DNA of 5,414 nucleotides from Cryomorphaceae bacterium (GCA_003444795.1 DLWR01000179.1:1-5414), one strand, 5' to 3'. Shown: positions 1 to 5,414, counted from the first letter of the stretch. Numbers and translations: made by a program. Notes: generated by a model from the sequence alone, not told the origin.

Positions 1-285
1 ATGCTCTTTGAGTCCGCGTATGCGACCCCACATGGGCCGAATGCCGCTCAGGTTCAAGATGCTGTTTTTGATGATTTTGCCCGTCACGCGAAGCAATCCG
101 TATCGGTCGATGAGCGTGTAGACGCGGCGCGAAAAGCAGATGCGTGGTTAAAAACGGAGGTGCCATTGGTGCCCCTCTTTTACGATGAGAGCGTCCGAGT
201 TTTCCACAAAGACTGGGAAGGATTGCCCAGGCATCCGATGAACGTCCTGGATTTGCGCCGAGTTACTCGGAATCCGCGCTCATAA
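1..285 (+). CDS. Peptide-type ABC transporter substrate-binding protein, C-terminal fragment
   Basis: This is the last 94 codons of a larger gene that begins before the window; the ATG at position 1 is probably an internal methionine. The fragment reads like the end of family-5 solute-binding proteins (OppA/DppA type), which capture oligopeptides or similar solutes outside the inner membrane and pass them to an ABC permease. Visible features are a segment with N-A-A-Q...F-D-D-F around residues 14-27, a helix with R-V-D-A-A-R-K-A-D around 39-47, and the characteristic P-L-V-P-L-F-Y-D run at 55-62. A closing H-P-M-N-V-L-D-L segment follows at 78-85, resembling the N-P-M-N-x-L ending common in Bacteroidota members. 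The stop is TAA at 283-285. Its 3' end overlaps the convergent EEP gene by 23 nt. The substrate cannot be told from this fragment, and the signal peptide and most of the binding domain are outside the window. Confidence 0.82.
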   Translation: MLFESAYATPHGPNAAQVQDAVFDDFARHAKQSVSVDERVDAARKADAWLKTEVPLVPLFYDESVRVFHKDWEGLPRHPMNVLDLRRVTRNPRS

Positions 286-1321
286 GGGAGAGATTCACCC
301 AAACCGGATGGTGGTCACTGTCCTGTTGCTCTAACCGCTGCATACCGGTGATCGTGAAGGCCGGGTCGTACAAGATCCAGTCGATGCGCAAGGGCAGGCC
401 CCACAGGCCCCGGTAGGTTGAGCCGAAGCCCTTTCCCCAAGTCTCAAAGGCATCGCCCCAGGCCCCCATTCGGTAGGCCGTATTGCTCGTGGGGGAGTCG
501 TTGAAGTCGCCCAGCCAGATTAGGGGTGGGTGTTCTTCTTTTGCTGCCCATTCGAGCAGCTGATCCACTTGTTGTGCCCTAATTTTTGCCGTTCGCGTCA
601 ACTTGAATGCGGACCTGAATAGGGAGGTGGATAGCCCCGCTGAATCGCTTTCCGCTTCCGCTTCGCGTGTCACAAAGGTGGTGGTCACTAAGTGAATATT
701 CACCACCCGGACTAGGCCTTTCGGGGTTTCAATATCTGCCCACACAAAGCCGCGGTGTCCCGCATAGCTGGCTTCAAAGGCTTCGAAATTCCATTGTCGG
801 ATGGGAAATTTGGAGAAGATCTGGAGGCCCTGATCTTCGTGGGGGGTGGCATACGGGTACCAGGCTTCTAGACTTCGCTGTGGCCCTGAGTTCAATCGAT
901 TCTCCTGTATCGCGAGGACATCGGCATGCAGATCTAAGGCGGCCTGCTGCATGCGCTCTTCGGTCACCGCTTGATCGCTCCACTCCAGGTTCCTCCATTG
1001 GTGGACATTCCAGGTGGCTACCCTCAAATCCCCATCCTCCGAGGTGCCCGTATGAACATGAACCCATCCTTGGGTTTGGGGCCAGGTGAGCAGCAGTAAC
1101 CCCAGACCTACGAACGCACTGGTTTTGAACTGGCTTGCAGCCCAAAGGGTCCAAGCGGCATGCCAAAGGAGCAGAGCCGGCCAGGCGAGCGCCAGGGGCG
1201 CGAGCCAGGGGATGGGGTTGGGGGAAAAGTAATAGCCTATCGTCGCACCCGCTGTGAAGGGTAGGGCTACAAGGTGGGGCCCAAGCGATACCCAAAACCT
1301 CAGGTGTTTACTTCTTGCCAT
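263..1321 (-). CDS. Membrane-anchored endonuclease/exonuclease/phosphatase (EEP) family protein
   Basis: The 352-aa product has three predicted membrane segments (about residues 9-31, 37-61 and 66-83) followed by a complete EEP domain (about 99-346). The metal and catalytic residues expected of this fold are present: N105 in A-T-W-N-V, E140 in I-Q-E-N, N208/H210 in V-N-I-H-L, D272 and N274 in G-D-F-N-D-S-P, D314 in R-I-D-W, and the terminal D336-H337-H338-P. The family cleaves phosphodiester bonds in nucleic acids, phosphoinositides or sphingolipids, so the substrate is open. Three membrane spans with a basic N-terminus (R-S-K-H-L-R) would place the catalytic domain outside the cytoplasm; this is inference. 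I chose the ATG at 1321, 14 nt inside the upstream rhomboid gene. An in-frame ATG at 1519 would add 66 residues that merely overlap the conserved rhomboid C-terminus. There is no Shine-Dalgarno, so coupling to rhomboid termination is plausible. Its stop (263-265) lies inside the convergent transporter gene. Confidence 0.88.
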   Translation of the reverse strand: MARSKHLRFWVSLGPHLVALPFTAGATIGYYFSPNPIPWLAPLALAWPALLLWHAAWTLWAASQFKTSAFVGLGLLLLTWPQTQGWVHVHTGTSEDGDLRVATWNVHQWRNLEWSDQAVTEERMQQAALDLHADVLAIQENRLNSGPQRSLEAWYPYATPHEDQGLQIFSKFPIRQWNFEAFEASYAGHRGFVWADIETPKGLVRVVNIHLVTTTFVTREAEAESDSAGLSTSLFRSAFKLTRTAKIRAQQVDQLLEWAAKEEHPPLIWLGDFNDSPTSNTAYRMGAWGDAFETWGKGFGSTYRGLWGLPLRIDWILYDPAFTITGMQRLEQQDSDHHPVWVNLSLMSADSE

Positions 1322-2090
1322 AGCGCGCCAGGAATGCTTTTTCTTTTGCGGAGAGTTTATCGTACCCGACTCGCCCAATTTTTTCCAGTATGCTGTCCAA
1401 GTCCAGGCCTTCAGCTGCCACGACGTGCAGCTTGGAGGGCTTTCGGCCTGTACGCGCGCTCCTTTTTTCAGGAAAGAGCCAATGAGGAGATTTGGCCAAT
1501 GACCAGCCCACAAGGGCACCGCCTAAATGGGCGATGTTGCCGCCGGCATTCGGGCCTTGAAGGCCGGAAACACTGATAGCCAGTAGCAGGAGGCTGACCC
1601 CCCAAAGCGGCAAGCGCAGTATGCCAAAGACATAGACGGGCATAAAAGGGGAAAGCCGAGTGGCGGCCAAGAGTAGCGCCAAAACACCGCCAGAAGCACC
1701 CACCAGGGGCGGCCATTGCGTGAAGTAAAGGGTAGCGAAGAAATAGGCCAACCCGCCACCTGCAATACCAAGGAGGAAGAGGCGACTTACCTGATCATCC
1801 AGCCAAAAGGTCTTGAGCATATGCCCGGCAAAGTAGAGCATGAGGACATTCAGAAGCAGGTGCATGACGCCATAGTGCAAGAAGCCATAGGTGAGCAGGG
1901 TCCATCCCTCCCCGATGTGCCAGGTGTGGAGGGGGTTTAGGGCAAAATAGCGCAGCAAGCCCGCTTCCACCTCCCATGTGGAAATCCAGCCCATAAGCTC
2001 CAGAAGCGTTTGACCCACAAAACAGGCGATGAGCGCACAGATCCAGCGGTGGAGCTGGGATTCGCGAAGCCAATTTTGAAGGGTGTACAT
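1308..2090 (-). CDS. Rhomboid-family intramembrane serine protease B with C-terminal Bacteroidota tail domain
   Basis: This 260-aa polytopic membrane protein is a rhomboid protease, which cleaves transmembrane substrates inside the bilayer with a Ser-His dyad. The nucleophile is S133 in the G-A-S-G-G motif (131-135), and the partner is H188 in N-I-A-H-L-G-G (185-191). H77 and N81 (H-L-L-L-N) fit the oxyanion-stabilising pair of GlpG-type enzymes. Hydrophobic segments lie around 13-34, 63-93, 101-124, 131-147, 151-175 and 185-199. After the last one a basic linker (about 203-222) leads to a small tail (225-257) with L-D-S-I-L-E-K-I and L-S-A-K-E-K-A-F-L. This matches my memory of a conserved domain of unknown function (DUF6576) at the end of Bacteroidota rhomboids. 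It starts 33 nt after rhomboid A and its 3' end overlaps the EEP gene. No Shine-Dalgarno is seen. Substrates are unknown. Confidence 0.92.
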   Translation of the reverse strand: MYTLQNWLRESQLHRWICALIACFVGQTLLELMGWISTWEVEAGLLRYFALNPLHTWHIGEGWTLLTYGFLHYGVMHLLLNVLMLYFAGHMLKTFWLDDQVSRLFLLGIAGGGLAYFFATLYFTQWPPLVGASGGVLALLLAATRLSPFMPVYVFGILRLPLWGVSLLLLAISVSGLQGPNAGGNIAHLGGALVGWSLAKSPHWLFPEKRSARTGRKPSKLHVVAAEGLDLDSILEKIGRVGYDKLSAKEKAFLARYGKK

Positions 2091-2123
2091 ACGACGGTGA
2101 GATGGCGGTGAGTACGAGAGTTT

Positions 2124-2810
2124 CTAGAAGCGACGGTAGGAGGTGCTTTTCCAGTAACGCAGGAGCAGATACCCAAATACCATACCGCCTATGTGTGCAA
2201 AGTGGGCGATGTTGCTGCCTTGGTTGGCGAAGCCTGCAAAGAGTTCAAAAAGACCGTAAATGGCCACAAAGTACTTTGCCTTGATGGGCATTAAAAAGTA
2301 GAGGTAGATGCGCTGTTCGGGGAAGGTCATGCCAAAGCCTAAAAGAAGGCCAAATACCGCACCTGAGGCACCCACGGTCGGAATCTGGAGCAGGTAGTTG
2401 GCCAACTGCCCCGCCATGGGATTACCCGTGACCTGGTATTCATTCACATAGGAAGAGTACTCAAAAACGTTTACGCCCAAATGGCACAAAGCAGCCCCGA
2501 TACCCGTGACGAAGTAAAAGATGAAAAAGCGCTGGCTACCCCAGAGGTTTTCAAGCGACATGCCAAACATCCAAAGAGCAAACATATTGCCGAATATGTG
2601 GCTGAAGTTGCTCAAGTCGTGGAAGAAGAGGTGGGTCACTAATTGGTAGGGTTGAAAATGTTCGGATTGAGGTAGGTACAGGCCAAACATTCCAAGCAAG
2701 TCGGTCCCCATTTGGGCAAAGGTGATGCTAGCAAAATAGGCGAGACCGTTGATGATCAAGAGGTTCTTGATGACCGGTGGCAAGTAGGAAAAGGAGCGAC
2801 GTGAATACAT
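2124..2810 (-). CDS. Rhomboid-family intramembrane serine protease A
   Basis: This 228-aa polytopic membrane protein is a second, distinct rhomboid protease. The catalytic serine is S149 in G-A-S-G-A-V-F-G (147-154) and the catalytic histidine is H206 in A-H-I-G-G-M-V-F-G (205-213). H71 and N75 in H-I-F-G-N fit the conserved residues of transmembrane helix 2. The first extracytoplasmic loop contains L-E-N-L-W-G-S-Q-R-F (86-95), a W/R-type motif typical of the family. Hydrophobic segments fall around 15-33, 57-85, 94-113, 145-162, 167-193 and 200-219. The protein ends soon after the last helix with a short basic tail and lacks the extra C-terminal domain of its neighbour. The ATG lies 3 nt after the mutL stop, which implies co-transcription and probably coupled translation. 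Both catalytic residues are intact, so this is not an inactive pseudoprotease. Substrates cannot be deduced from the sequence. Confidence 0.93.
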   Translation of the reverse strand: MYSRRSFSYLPPVIKNLLIINGLAYFASITFAQMGTDLLGMFGLYLPQSEHFQPYQLVTHLFFHDLSNFSHIFGNMFALWMFGMSLENLWGSQRFFIFYFVTGIGAALCHLGVNVFEYSSYVNEYQVTGNPMAGQLANYLLQIPTVGASGAVFGLLLGFGMTFPEQRIYLYFLMPIKAKYFVAIYGLFELFAGFANQGSNIAHFAHIGGMVFGYLLLRYWKSTSYRRF

Positions 2811-2813
2811 AGA

Positions 2814-4616
2814 CTAGGCAAATTGAGCCGCAAGAGTGGCTCCATCTAAAATACGGGCAATGGGTTTGCCTTGGGCATTGGTCCAAGGGTTTTCACAGGC
2901 AAACAAGCGGTCTACCAGGGTTTGCAAATCGCCGCCCGTAGGAATGGGTGCGGTTGTACTCCAATGGTCTAGGCGCGCCAAAACATAGGTCTCGAGCGCT
3001 TTTTCCTCTTCCTCTGGAGCAGCACGCAGCAAATCGTGGAGCCAATCCATGGCCTCAGAAGCCGCCAAGAAATGGGGACCTGCCGTCATGTTCAAGCCTT
3101 CGCTACTGTGTTCCCACTGGAAGCCCAAACGTGGCAAAATGTCCACCCAGTCCGACCAATGCGCGGAGGTCGCCACTTCAAATGCCTCCGGGAAGAGCCA
3201 GGTCTGCGAGGTCAGGCGCTCTTTGGCATGCAAAGCTTCGATGAGCTCCTGGTGAAGGATGTGCTTTTGAGCACGTGGAATGTGTACCGTTACAAGGCCA
3301 CTTTTCAGCGAACTGACCGCAAAATGAGGAGCGAGAAAAACACAAAATCCAGAGGATTCAGGGCGCGTGTCCGTGCCGGCTGTGCTTTCGAAATCCCACG
3401 CTCCTTGCGAGCTATTTGGTGATGAGGGCGGCGCAAAGAAATCGAAGCTCTCACGAGCAGTTGCCCCAGCACTAGGGCTTGTGTATCCCTTGCTTCTGGT
3501 ACTAGGGGTCGCATGGAAAGGATTGTAGGTAGGGTCCACTTGGATGCTCGGAGCCGCCGGAATGGGCTGGGCGTCGAGATCTACATGCTGCTGCAAATTC
3601 GTTTCAAAATCCAAGGTCGGTGCCACTTGGTGAATCCCCAGGGCGCGCTTTACGGCGCTGCGAAGAATGGCGTATATGGCGCGTTCGTCTTCAAATTTCA
3701 CCTCGGTCTTTGCCGGATGCACATTTACATCGACGCGGTCCGAAGGCACTGCGAGGAAAAGGACATAGGCGGGATGATGCTCGGTAGGAATCAAACCCTC
3801 GAATGCTTCTACAATTGCACGGTGTAAATAGCCGCTGCGAATGGGTCGTTTGTTGACATAGAGGTACTGATCTCCACGTGTTTTTCGGGCATGCTCAGGC
3901 CGAAGTACAAATCCTTCTGTCTTTACTACATCGGTGTATTCTTCTACGGGCACCAAACGCTCGTTGGCTTTTTTACCTAAAATTTGAGCGACGCGCTGTC
4001 GGGCATTCCCAGCATCCAGAAGCCAAACGTCTTTTCCGTTGTGTTTCAGCTGCAATTTGAGCGTTGGGTGGGCGAGGGCAATGGCCGTAAAGGTTTCCGA
4101 AATATGCTTGAATTCAATCGCGTCATTTTTCAGGAATTGGCGTCGTGCCGGTACATTAAAAAACAGATTCTTTGCGGTGATCGTGGTGCCAATGCTACCT
4201 GCGACTTTTTTGGGTTGACCGAGTTGGCTGCCGTCGCAGCTGAGCTCTGTGGCTACGGTTTCGTGAACGGTTCGGCTCCTGATGCTAGCGTGCGAAACGG
4301 CTGAGATAGAAGCCAAGGCTTCCCCTCTGAAGCCCATGGTTTGCAGGGCAAAAAGATCGTCCGCGGATTGCAGTTTGGAAGTGGCATGGCGTGCAAAGGC
4401 CGCGGGAAGATCCTCCGGCCCCATCCCGCATCCGTTGTCGATGACCTGAATGGACGTCCTTCCAGCATCCTGAATAAGAACGGTCAGCTCAGTGGCACCT
4501 GCATCCAAGGAATTCTCCATCAATTCTTTCACAATCGAAGCAGGTCGCTGGACCACTTCACCTGCGGCAATTTGATTGGCAACCTCTTCTGGGAGATGGT
4601 GGATGACGGTAGACAT
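2814..4616 (-). CDS. mutL: DNA mismatch repair protein MutL
   Basis: MutL is the ATP-driven mediator of mismatch repair that links MutS at a mispair to strand incision and excision. All GHKL ATPase motifs are present: N-Q-I-A-A-G-E-V-V (14-22), E31 and N35 in the K-E-L-M-E-N-S-L-D-A-G block, D60-N-G-C-G-M (60-65), H-A-T-S-K-L (77-82), G-F-R-G-E-A-L (95-101), and G-T-T-I-T with the following N-V-P-A-R-R-Q-F-L-K (143-163). V-N-V-H-P-A-K-T-E-V-K-F (297-308) supplies the conserved lysine K303. A Ser/Pro/Thr-rich linker (about 335-420) leads to a C-terminal dimerisation domain (about 421-600). There the endonuclease metal-site motifs appear replaced, while Q-T-W-L-F-P (471-476) matches the QxxLxP beta-clamp motif. 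The length (600 aa) is normal. The ATG is 4 nt after the stop of the upstream small gene. An AGGAG lies about 15 nt upstream of the start, too far to be a clear ribosome binding site. Confidence 0.97.
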   Translation of the reverse strand: MSTVIHHLPEEVANQIAAGEVVQRPASIVKELMENSLDAGATELTVLIQDAGRTSIQVIDNGCGMGPEDLPAAFARHATSKLQSADDLFALQTMGFRGEALASISAVSHASIRSRTVHETVATELSCDGSQLGQPKKVAGSIGTTITAKNLFFNVPARRQFLKNDAIEFKHISETFTAIALAHPTLKLQLKHNGKDVWLLDAGNARQRVAQILGKKANERLVPVEEYTDVVKTEGFVLRPEHARKTRGDQYLYVNKRPIRSGYLHRAIVEAFEGLIPTEHHPAYVLFLAVPSDRVDVNVHPAKTEVKFEDERAIYAILRSAVKRALGIHQVAPTLDFETNLQQHVDLDAQPIPAAPSIQVDPTYNPFHATPSTRSKGYTSPSAGATARESFDFFAPPSSPNSSQGAWDFESTAGTDTRPESSGFCVFLAPHFAVSSLKSGLVTVHIPRAQKHILHQELIEALHAKERLTSQTWLFPEAFEVATSAHWSDWVDILPRLGFQWEHSSEGLNMTAGPHFLAASEAMDWLHDLLRAAPEEEEKALETYVLARLDHWSTTAPIPTGGDLQTLVDRLFACENPWTNAQGKPIARILDGATLAAQFA

Positions 4617-4620
4617 GGGC

Positions 4621-4929
4621 TCAGGAAGTGGCTCCTAGGTTGAATGCAAGGGCGGCCGGGAGCACTTTAAAAACGAGGTAGGCTAGGGCAAATGCGATGA
4701 TAATCCACACCAAAGGACTCCTGCTAGCGCCCGTTTTTGCCGAGGTGGTGCGCTTGGAAGCCCAGGCTTCTCGCAGGTGTTCTCGGCGGCTCTCTGAGGA
4801 GCTCAGTGGACGACCTTCACGTTCTGCGCGAAGCGATTCCATCTTGGCTTTTTTCTCGTCATAGTAGCGATGCTGGAGACTGAAACCTCGAGGCTGGCGT
4901 TGTTTAGAAAATGCGGAAAAGAGTCCCAT
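4621..4929 (-). CDS. Small single-pass membrane protein upstream of mutL
   Basis: This 102-aa product begins with a basic segment containing R-Y-Y-D-E-K-K (21-27). A highly charged Arg/Glu-rich helical stretch (about 28-60) and a Ser/Thr-rich spacer follow, then one hydrophobic segment (about 72-97) close to the C-terminus. It therefore looks like a tail-anchored or single-pass protein with its charged part in the cytoplasm. The arrangement resembles short proteins I recall next to mutL in flavobacteria, with an F-x-Y-x-x-R-Y-Y-D-like start and one C-terminal membrane helix. Some of these carry the misleading database name 'riboflavin synthase subunit beta'. Nothing in this sequence resembles a riboflavin enzyme, so I give no enzymatic role. 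It is the first gene of the minus-strand operon, 4 nt before mutL. Its start codon lies only 7 nt from a candidate -7 promoter box. The function is unknown. Confidence 0.85.
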   Translation of the reverse strand: MGLFSAFSKQRQPRGFSLQHRYYDEKKAKMESLRAEREGRPLSSSESRREHLREAWASKRTTSAKTGASRSPLVWIIIAFALAYLVFKVLPAALAFNLGATS

Positions 4930-4936
4930 AGACGCT

Positions 4937-4944
4937 CAAAGGTA
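4937..4944 (-). promoter_or_regulatory. Candidate Bacteroidota -7 promoter box for the mutL operon
   Basis: On the minus strand the octamer TACCTTTG exactly fits the TAnnTTTG -7 consensus of Bacteroidota primary-sigma promoters. It lies in the 42-nt spacer between the divergent small membrane protein gene and the GH3 gene, oriented towards the operon. Only 7 nt separate it from the ATG at 4929, so transcription would start almost at the start codon. No convincing TTTG (-33) element is present at the usual distance of about 17-21 nt. An eight-base match of this looseness can occur by chance. Confidence 0.4.
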
Positions 4945-4971
4945 AAGCGTTTTTTGGGGTACATTTCGGCT

Positions 4972-5414
4972 ATGGTAAAACGGATGTGGCCAGTAACGCT
5001 GGCCTTGCTTTCTTTTGGTTGGGGACCAGCTCAATACACCGAATCAAACCCTTTCGAACAGCGCAACTATGGGACCTGGATGGCTCAAGCGACGGTGGAA
5101 GATTTGGCCGGACAGATGATTATGGTCGCGGGATACAGCCGCCAAGGGGAAAGCCACATTCAGCAATTGTCCGCATGGGCGGAAGCGGGCCAAATTGGCG
5201 GCATTATTTGGATGCAGGGTGGCCCCGGGCGCCAAAGACATGCCATTGAGCGCACGCAAGCAGCGGCTATGAGCGGTACAGGAATTCCCCTCTTGAATGC
5301 GCAAGATGCAGAGTGGGGAGCCTCTATGCGTTTGGATTCTTTGGAGCGCCTACCTTGGCCGCTGACCCTAGGCGCGACGCGTCAACCCGATTGGGCCCGG
5401 GCCCAGGGCAAACG
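4972..5414 (+). CDS. Secreted glycoside hydrolase family 3 protein (beta-N-acetylglucosaminidase type), N-terminal part
   Basis: The open frame runs from ATG 4972 to the window end (147 codons plus 2 nt, no stop), so only the N-terminus is visible. A signal peptide is apparent: a basic start M-V-K-R, a hydrophobic core to about residue 16, and a likely cleavage near G-P-A-Q (18-21). There is no lipobox cysteine, so a periplasmic or secreted soluble protein is expected. The mature part has the start of a GH3 TIM barrel: V-E-D-L-A-G-Q-M-I-M-V-A-G-Y-S (42-56), I-G-G-I-I-W-M-Q-G-G-P (75-85), and D-A-E-W-G-A-S-M-R-L-D-S (112-123). These fit NagZ-like enzymes that release N-acetylglucosamine from peptidoglycan or chitin fragments. 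The catalytic nucleophile and the His/Asp acid-base loop would lie beyond the window. In many Bacteroidota relatives a beta-lactamase-type domain follows; whether it does here cannot be seen. ATG 4984 is a possible alternative start but would remove the K-R n-region. Confidence 0.88.
   Translation, partial: MVKRMWPVTLALLSFGWGPAQYTESNPFEQRNYGTWMAQATVEDLAGQMIMVAGYSRQGESHIQQLSAWAEAGQIGGIIWMQGGPGRQRHAIERTQAAAMSGTGIPLLNAQDAEWGASMRLDSLERLPWPLTLGATRQPDWARAQGK

Larger units (their letters stand above)
263..4929 (-). other. Probable five-gene operon: small membrane protein - mutL - rhomboid A - rhomboid B - EEP enzyme
   Basis: The five minus-strand genes follow each other with gaps of 4, 3 and 33 nt and then a 14-nt overlap, leaving no room for internal terminators. 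The last three starts are tied to the stop of the preceding gene or close to it, and none has a recognisable Shine-Dalgarno sequence. One transcript from the divergent spacer at 4930-4971 would be enough to express all five. Four of the five products are predicted membrane proteins; MutL is the only soluble one. Co-transcription is inferred from spacing alone. Confidence 0.8.

Noticed and set aside
213..230. Inverted repeat CTGGG/CCCAG with an 8-nt loop, a possible minus-strand terminator beyond the EEP stop
   Set aside because: The stem is only 5 bp and is followed by a poor T-run. It lies in transporter coding sequence, so chance is the better explanation.
774..1295. 173-aa minus-strand open frame and a 140-aa plus-strand frame at 667-1089
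   Set aside because: Both lie inside the EEP gene in other frames, are rich in Arg, Pro, Ser and Cys, and show no recognisable motif. They are shadow frames of a GC-rich gene.
1322..1519. 66-codon N-terminal extension of the EEP open frame up to ATG 1519
   Set aside because: It overlaps the conserved rhomboid B C-terminus on the same strand in another frame and has no membrane or domain character. ATG 1321 gives a sensible basic N-terminus before the first helix.
1468..2073. Several 80-90 aa alternative frames inside rhomboid B
   Set aside because: They are shadows of a gene with intact catalytic motifs. None has its own start context or a plausible domain.
4960..4967. TACATTTC as a -7 box for the plus-strand GH3 gene
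   Set aside because: It has one mismatch to TAnnTTTG, no -33 element, and only 4 nt to the ATG. That is too weak to annotate.
5392..5405. Perfect 14-nt palindrome TGGGCCCGGGCCCA
   Set aside because: It falls within GH3 coding sequence (codons for D-W-A-R-A-Q) as a product of GC-rich codons. It has no T-run or paired copy to suggest a terminator or operator.
1..5414. Defence island, mobile element, CRISPR array or RNA gene
   Set aside because: No transposase, integrase, repeat array, tRNA-like fold or compositional break is visible. The genes are housekeeping and envelope types in what looks like a conserved context.

Overview
The window looks like an ordinary chromosomal segment from a marine-type Bacteroidota bacterium, most likely of the flavobacterial/cryomorph lineage with fairly high GC for that group. 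Three things point there. A two-rhomboid tandem sits directly behind mutL. The second rhomboid carries a C-terminal tail of the kind known from Bacteroidota rhomboids. None of the five minus-strand starts, nor the GH3 start, has a well-placed Shine-Dalgarno sequence, and a TAnnTTTG-type -7 box lies in the only divergent spacer. The taxon is inferred from gene content and context, not from a marker gene.

Layout: (1) positions 1-285 on the plus strand hold the C-terminal end of an oligopeptide/dipeptide-type ABC transporter substrate-binding protein. (2) Positions 4929 down to 263 on the minus strand hold five tightly packed genes, apparently one operon. In transcription order they are a 102-aa single-pass membrane protein, MutL (600 aa), rhomboid protease A (228 aa), rhomboid protease B with the C-terminal tail domain (260 aa), and a membrane-anchored endonuclease/exonuclease/phosphatase (EEP) family enzyme (352 aa). 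Gaps are 4, 3 and 33 nt, followed by a 14-nt overlap. (3) From 4972 to the window end on the plus strand lies the N-terminal part of a secreted family-3 glycoside hydrolase, divergent from the operon across a 42-nt spacer.

Functionally, the operon joins a mismatch-repair protein to four predicted membrane proteins. No obvious biochemical pathway links them, and the arrangement resembles a housekeeping neighbourhood I recall from other flavobacteria. The most informative detail is in MutL. The N-terminal GHKL ATPase is intact, but every metal-binding motif of the MutL endonuclease appears replaced. A QxxLxP sequence matching the beta-clamp-binding motif is nevertheless retained. At the left end the EEP gene and the transporter gene converge and overlap by 23 nt, with no visible terminator.

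There is no intergenic stretch over 42 nt. I saw no RNA genes, mobile elements, CRISPR arrays or significant repeats, and nothing that looks like a defence system or a new genetic system.
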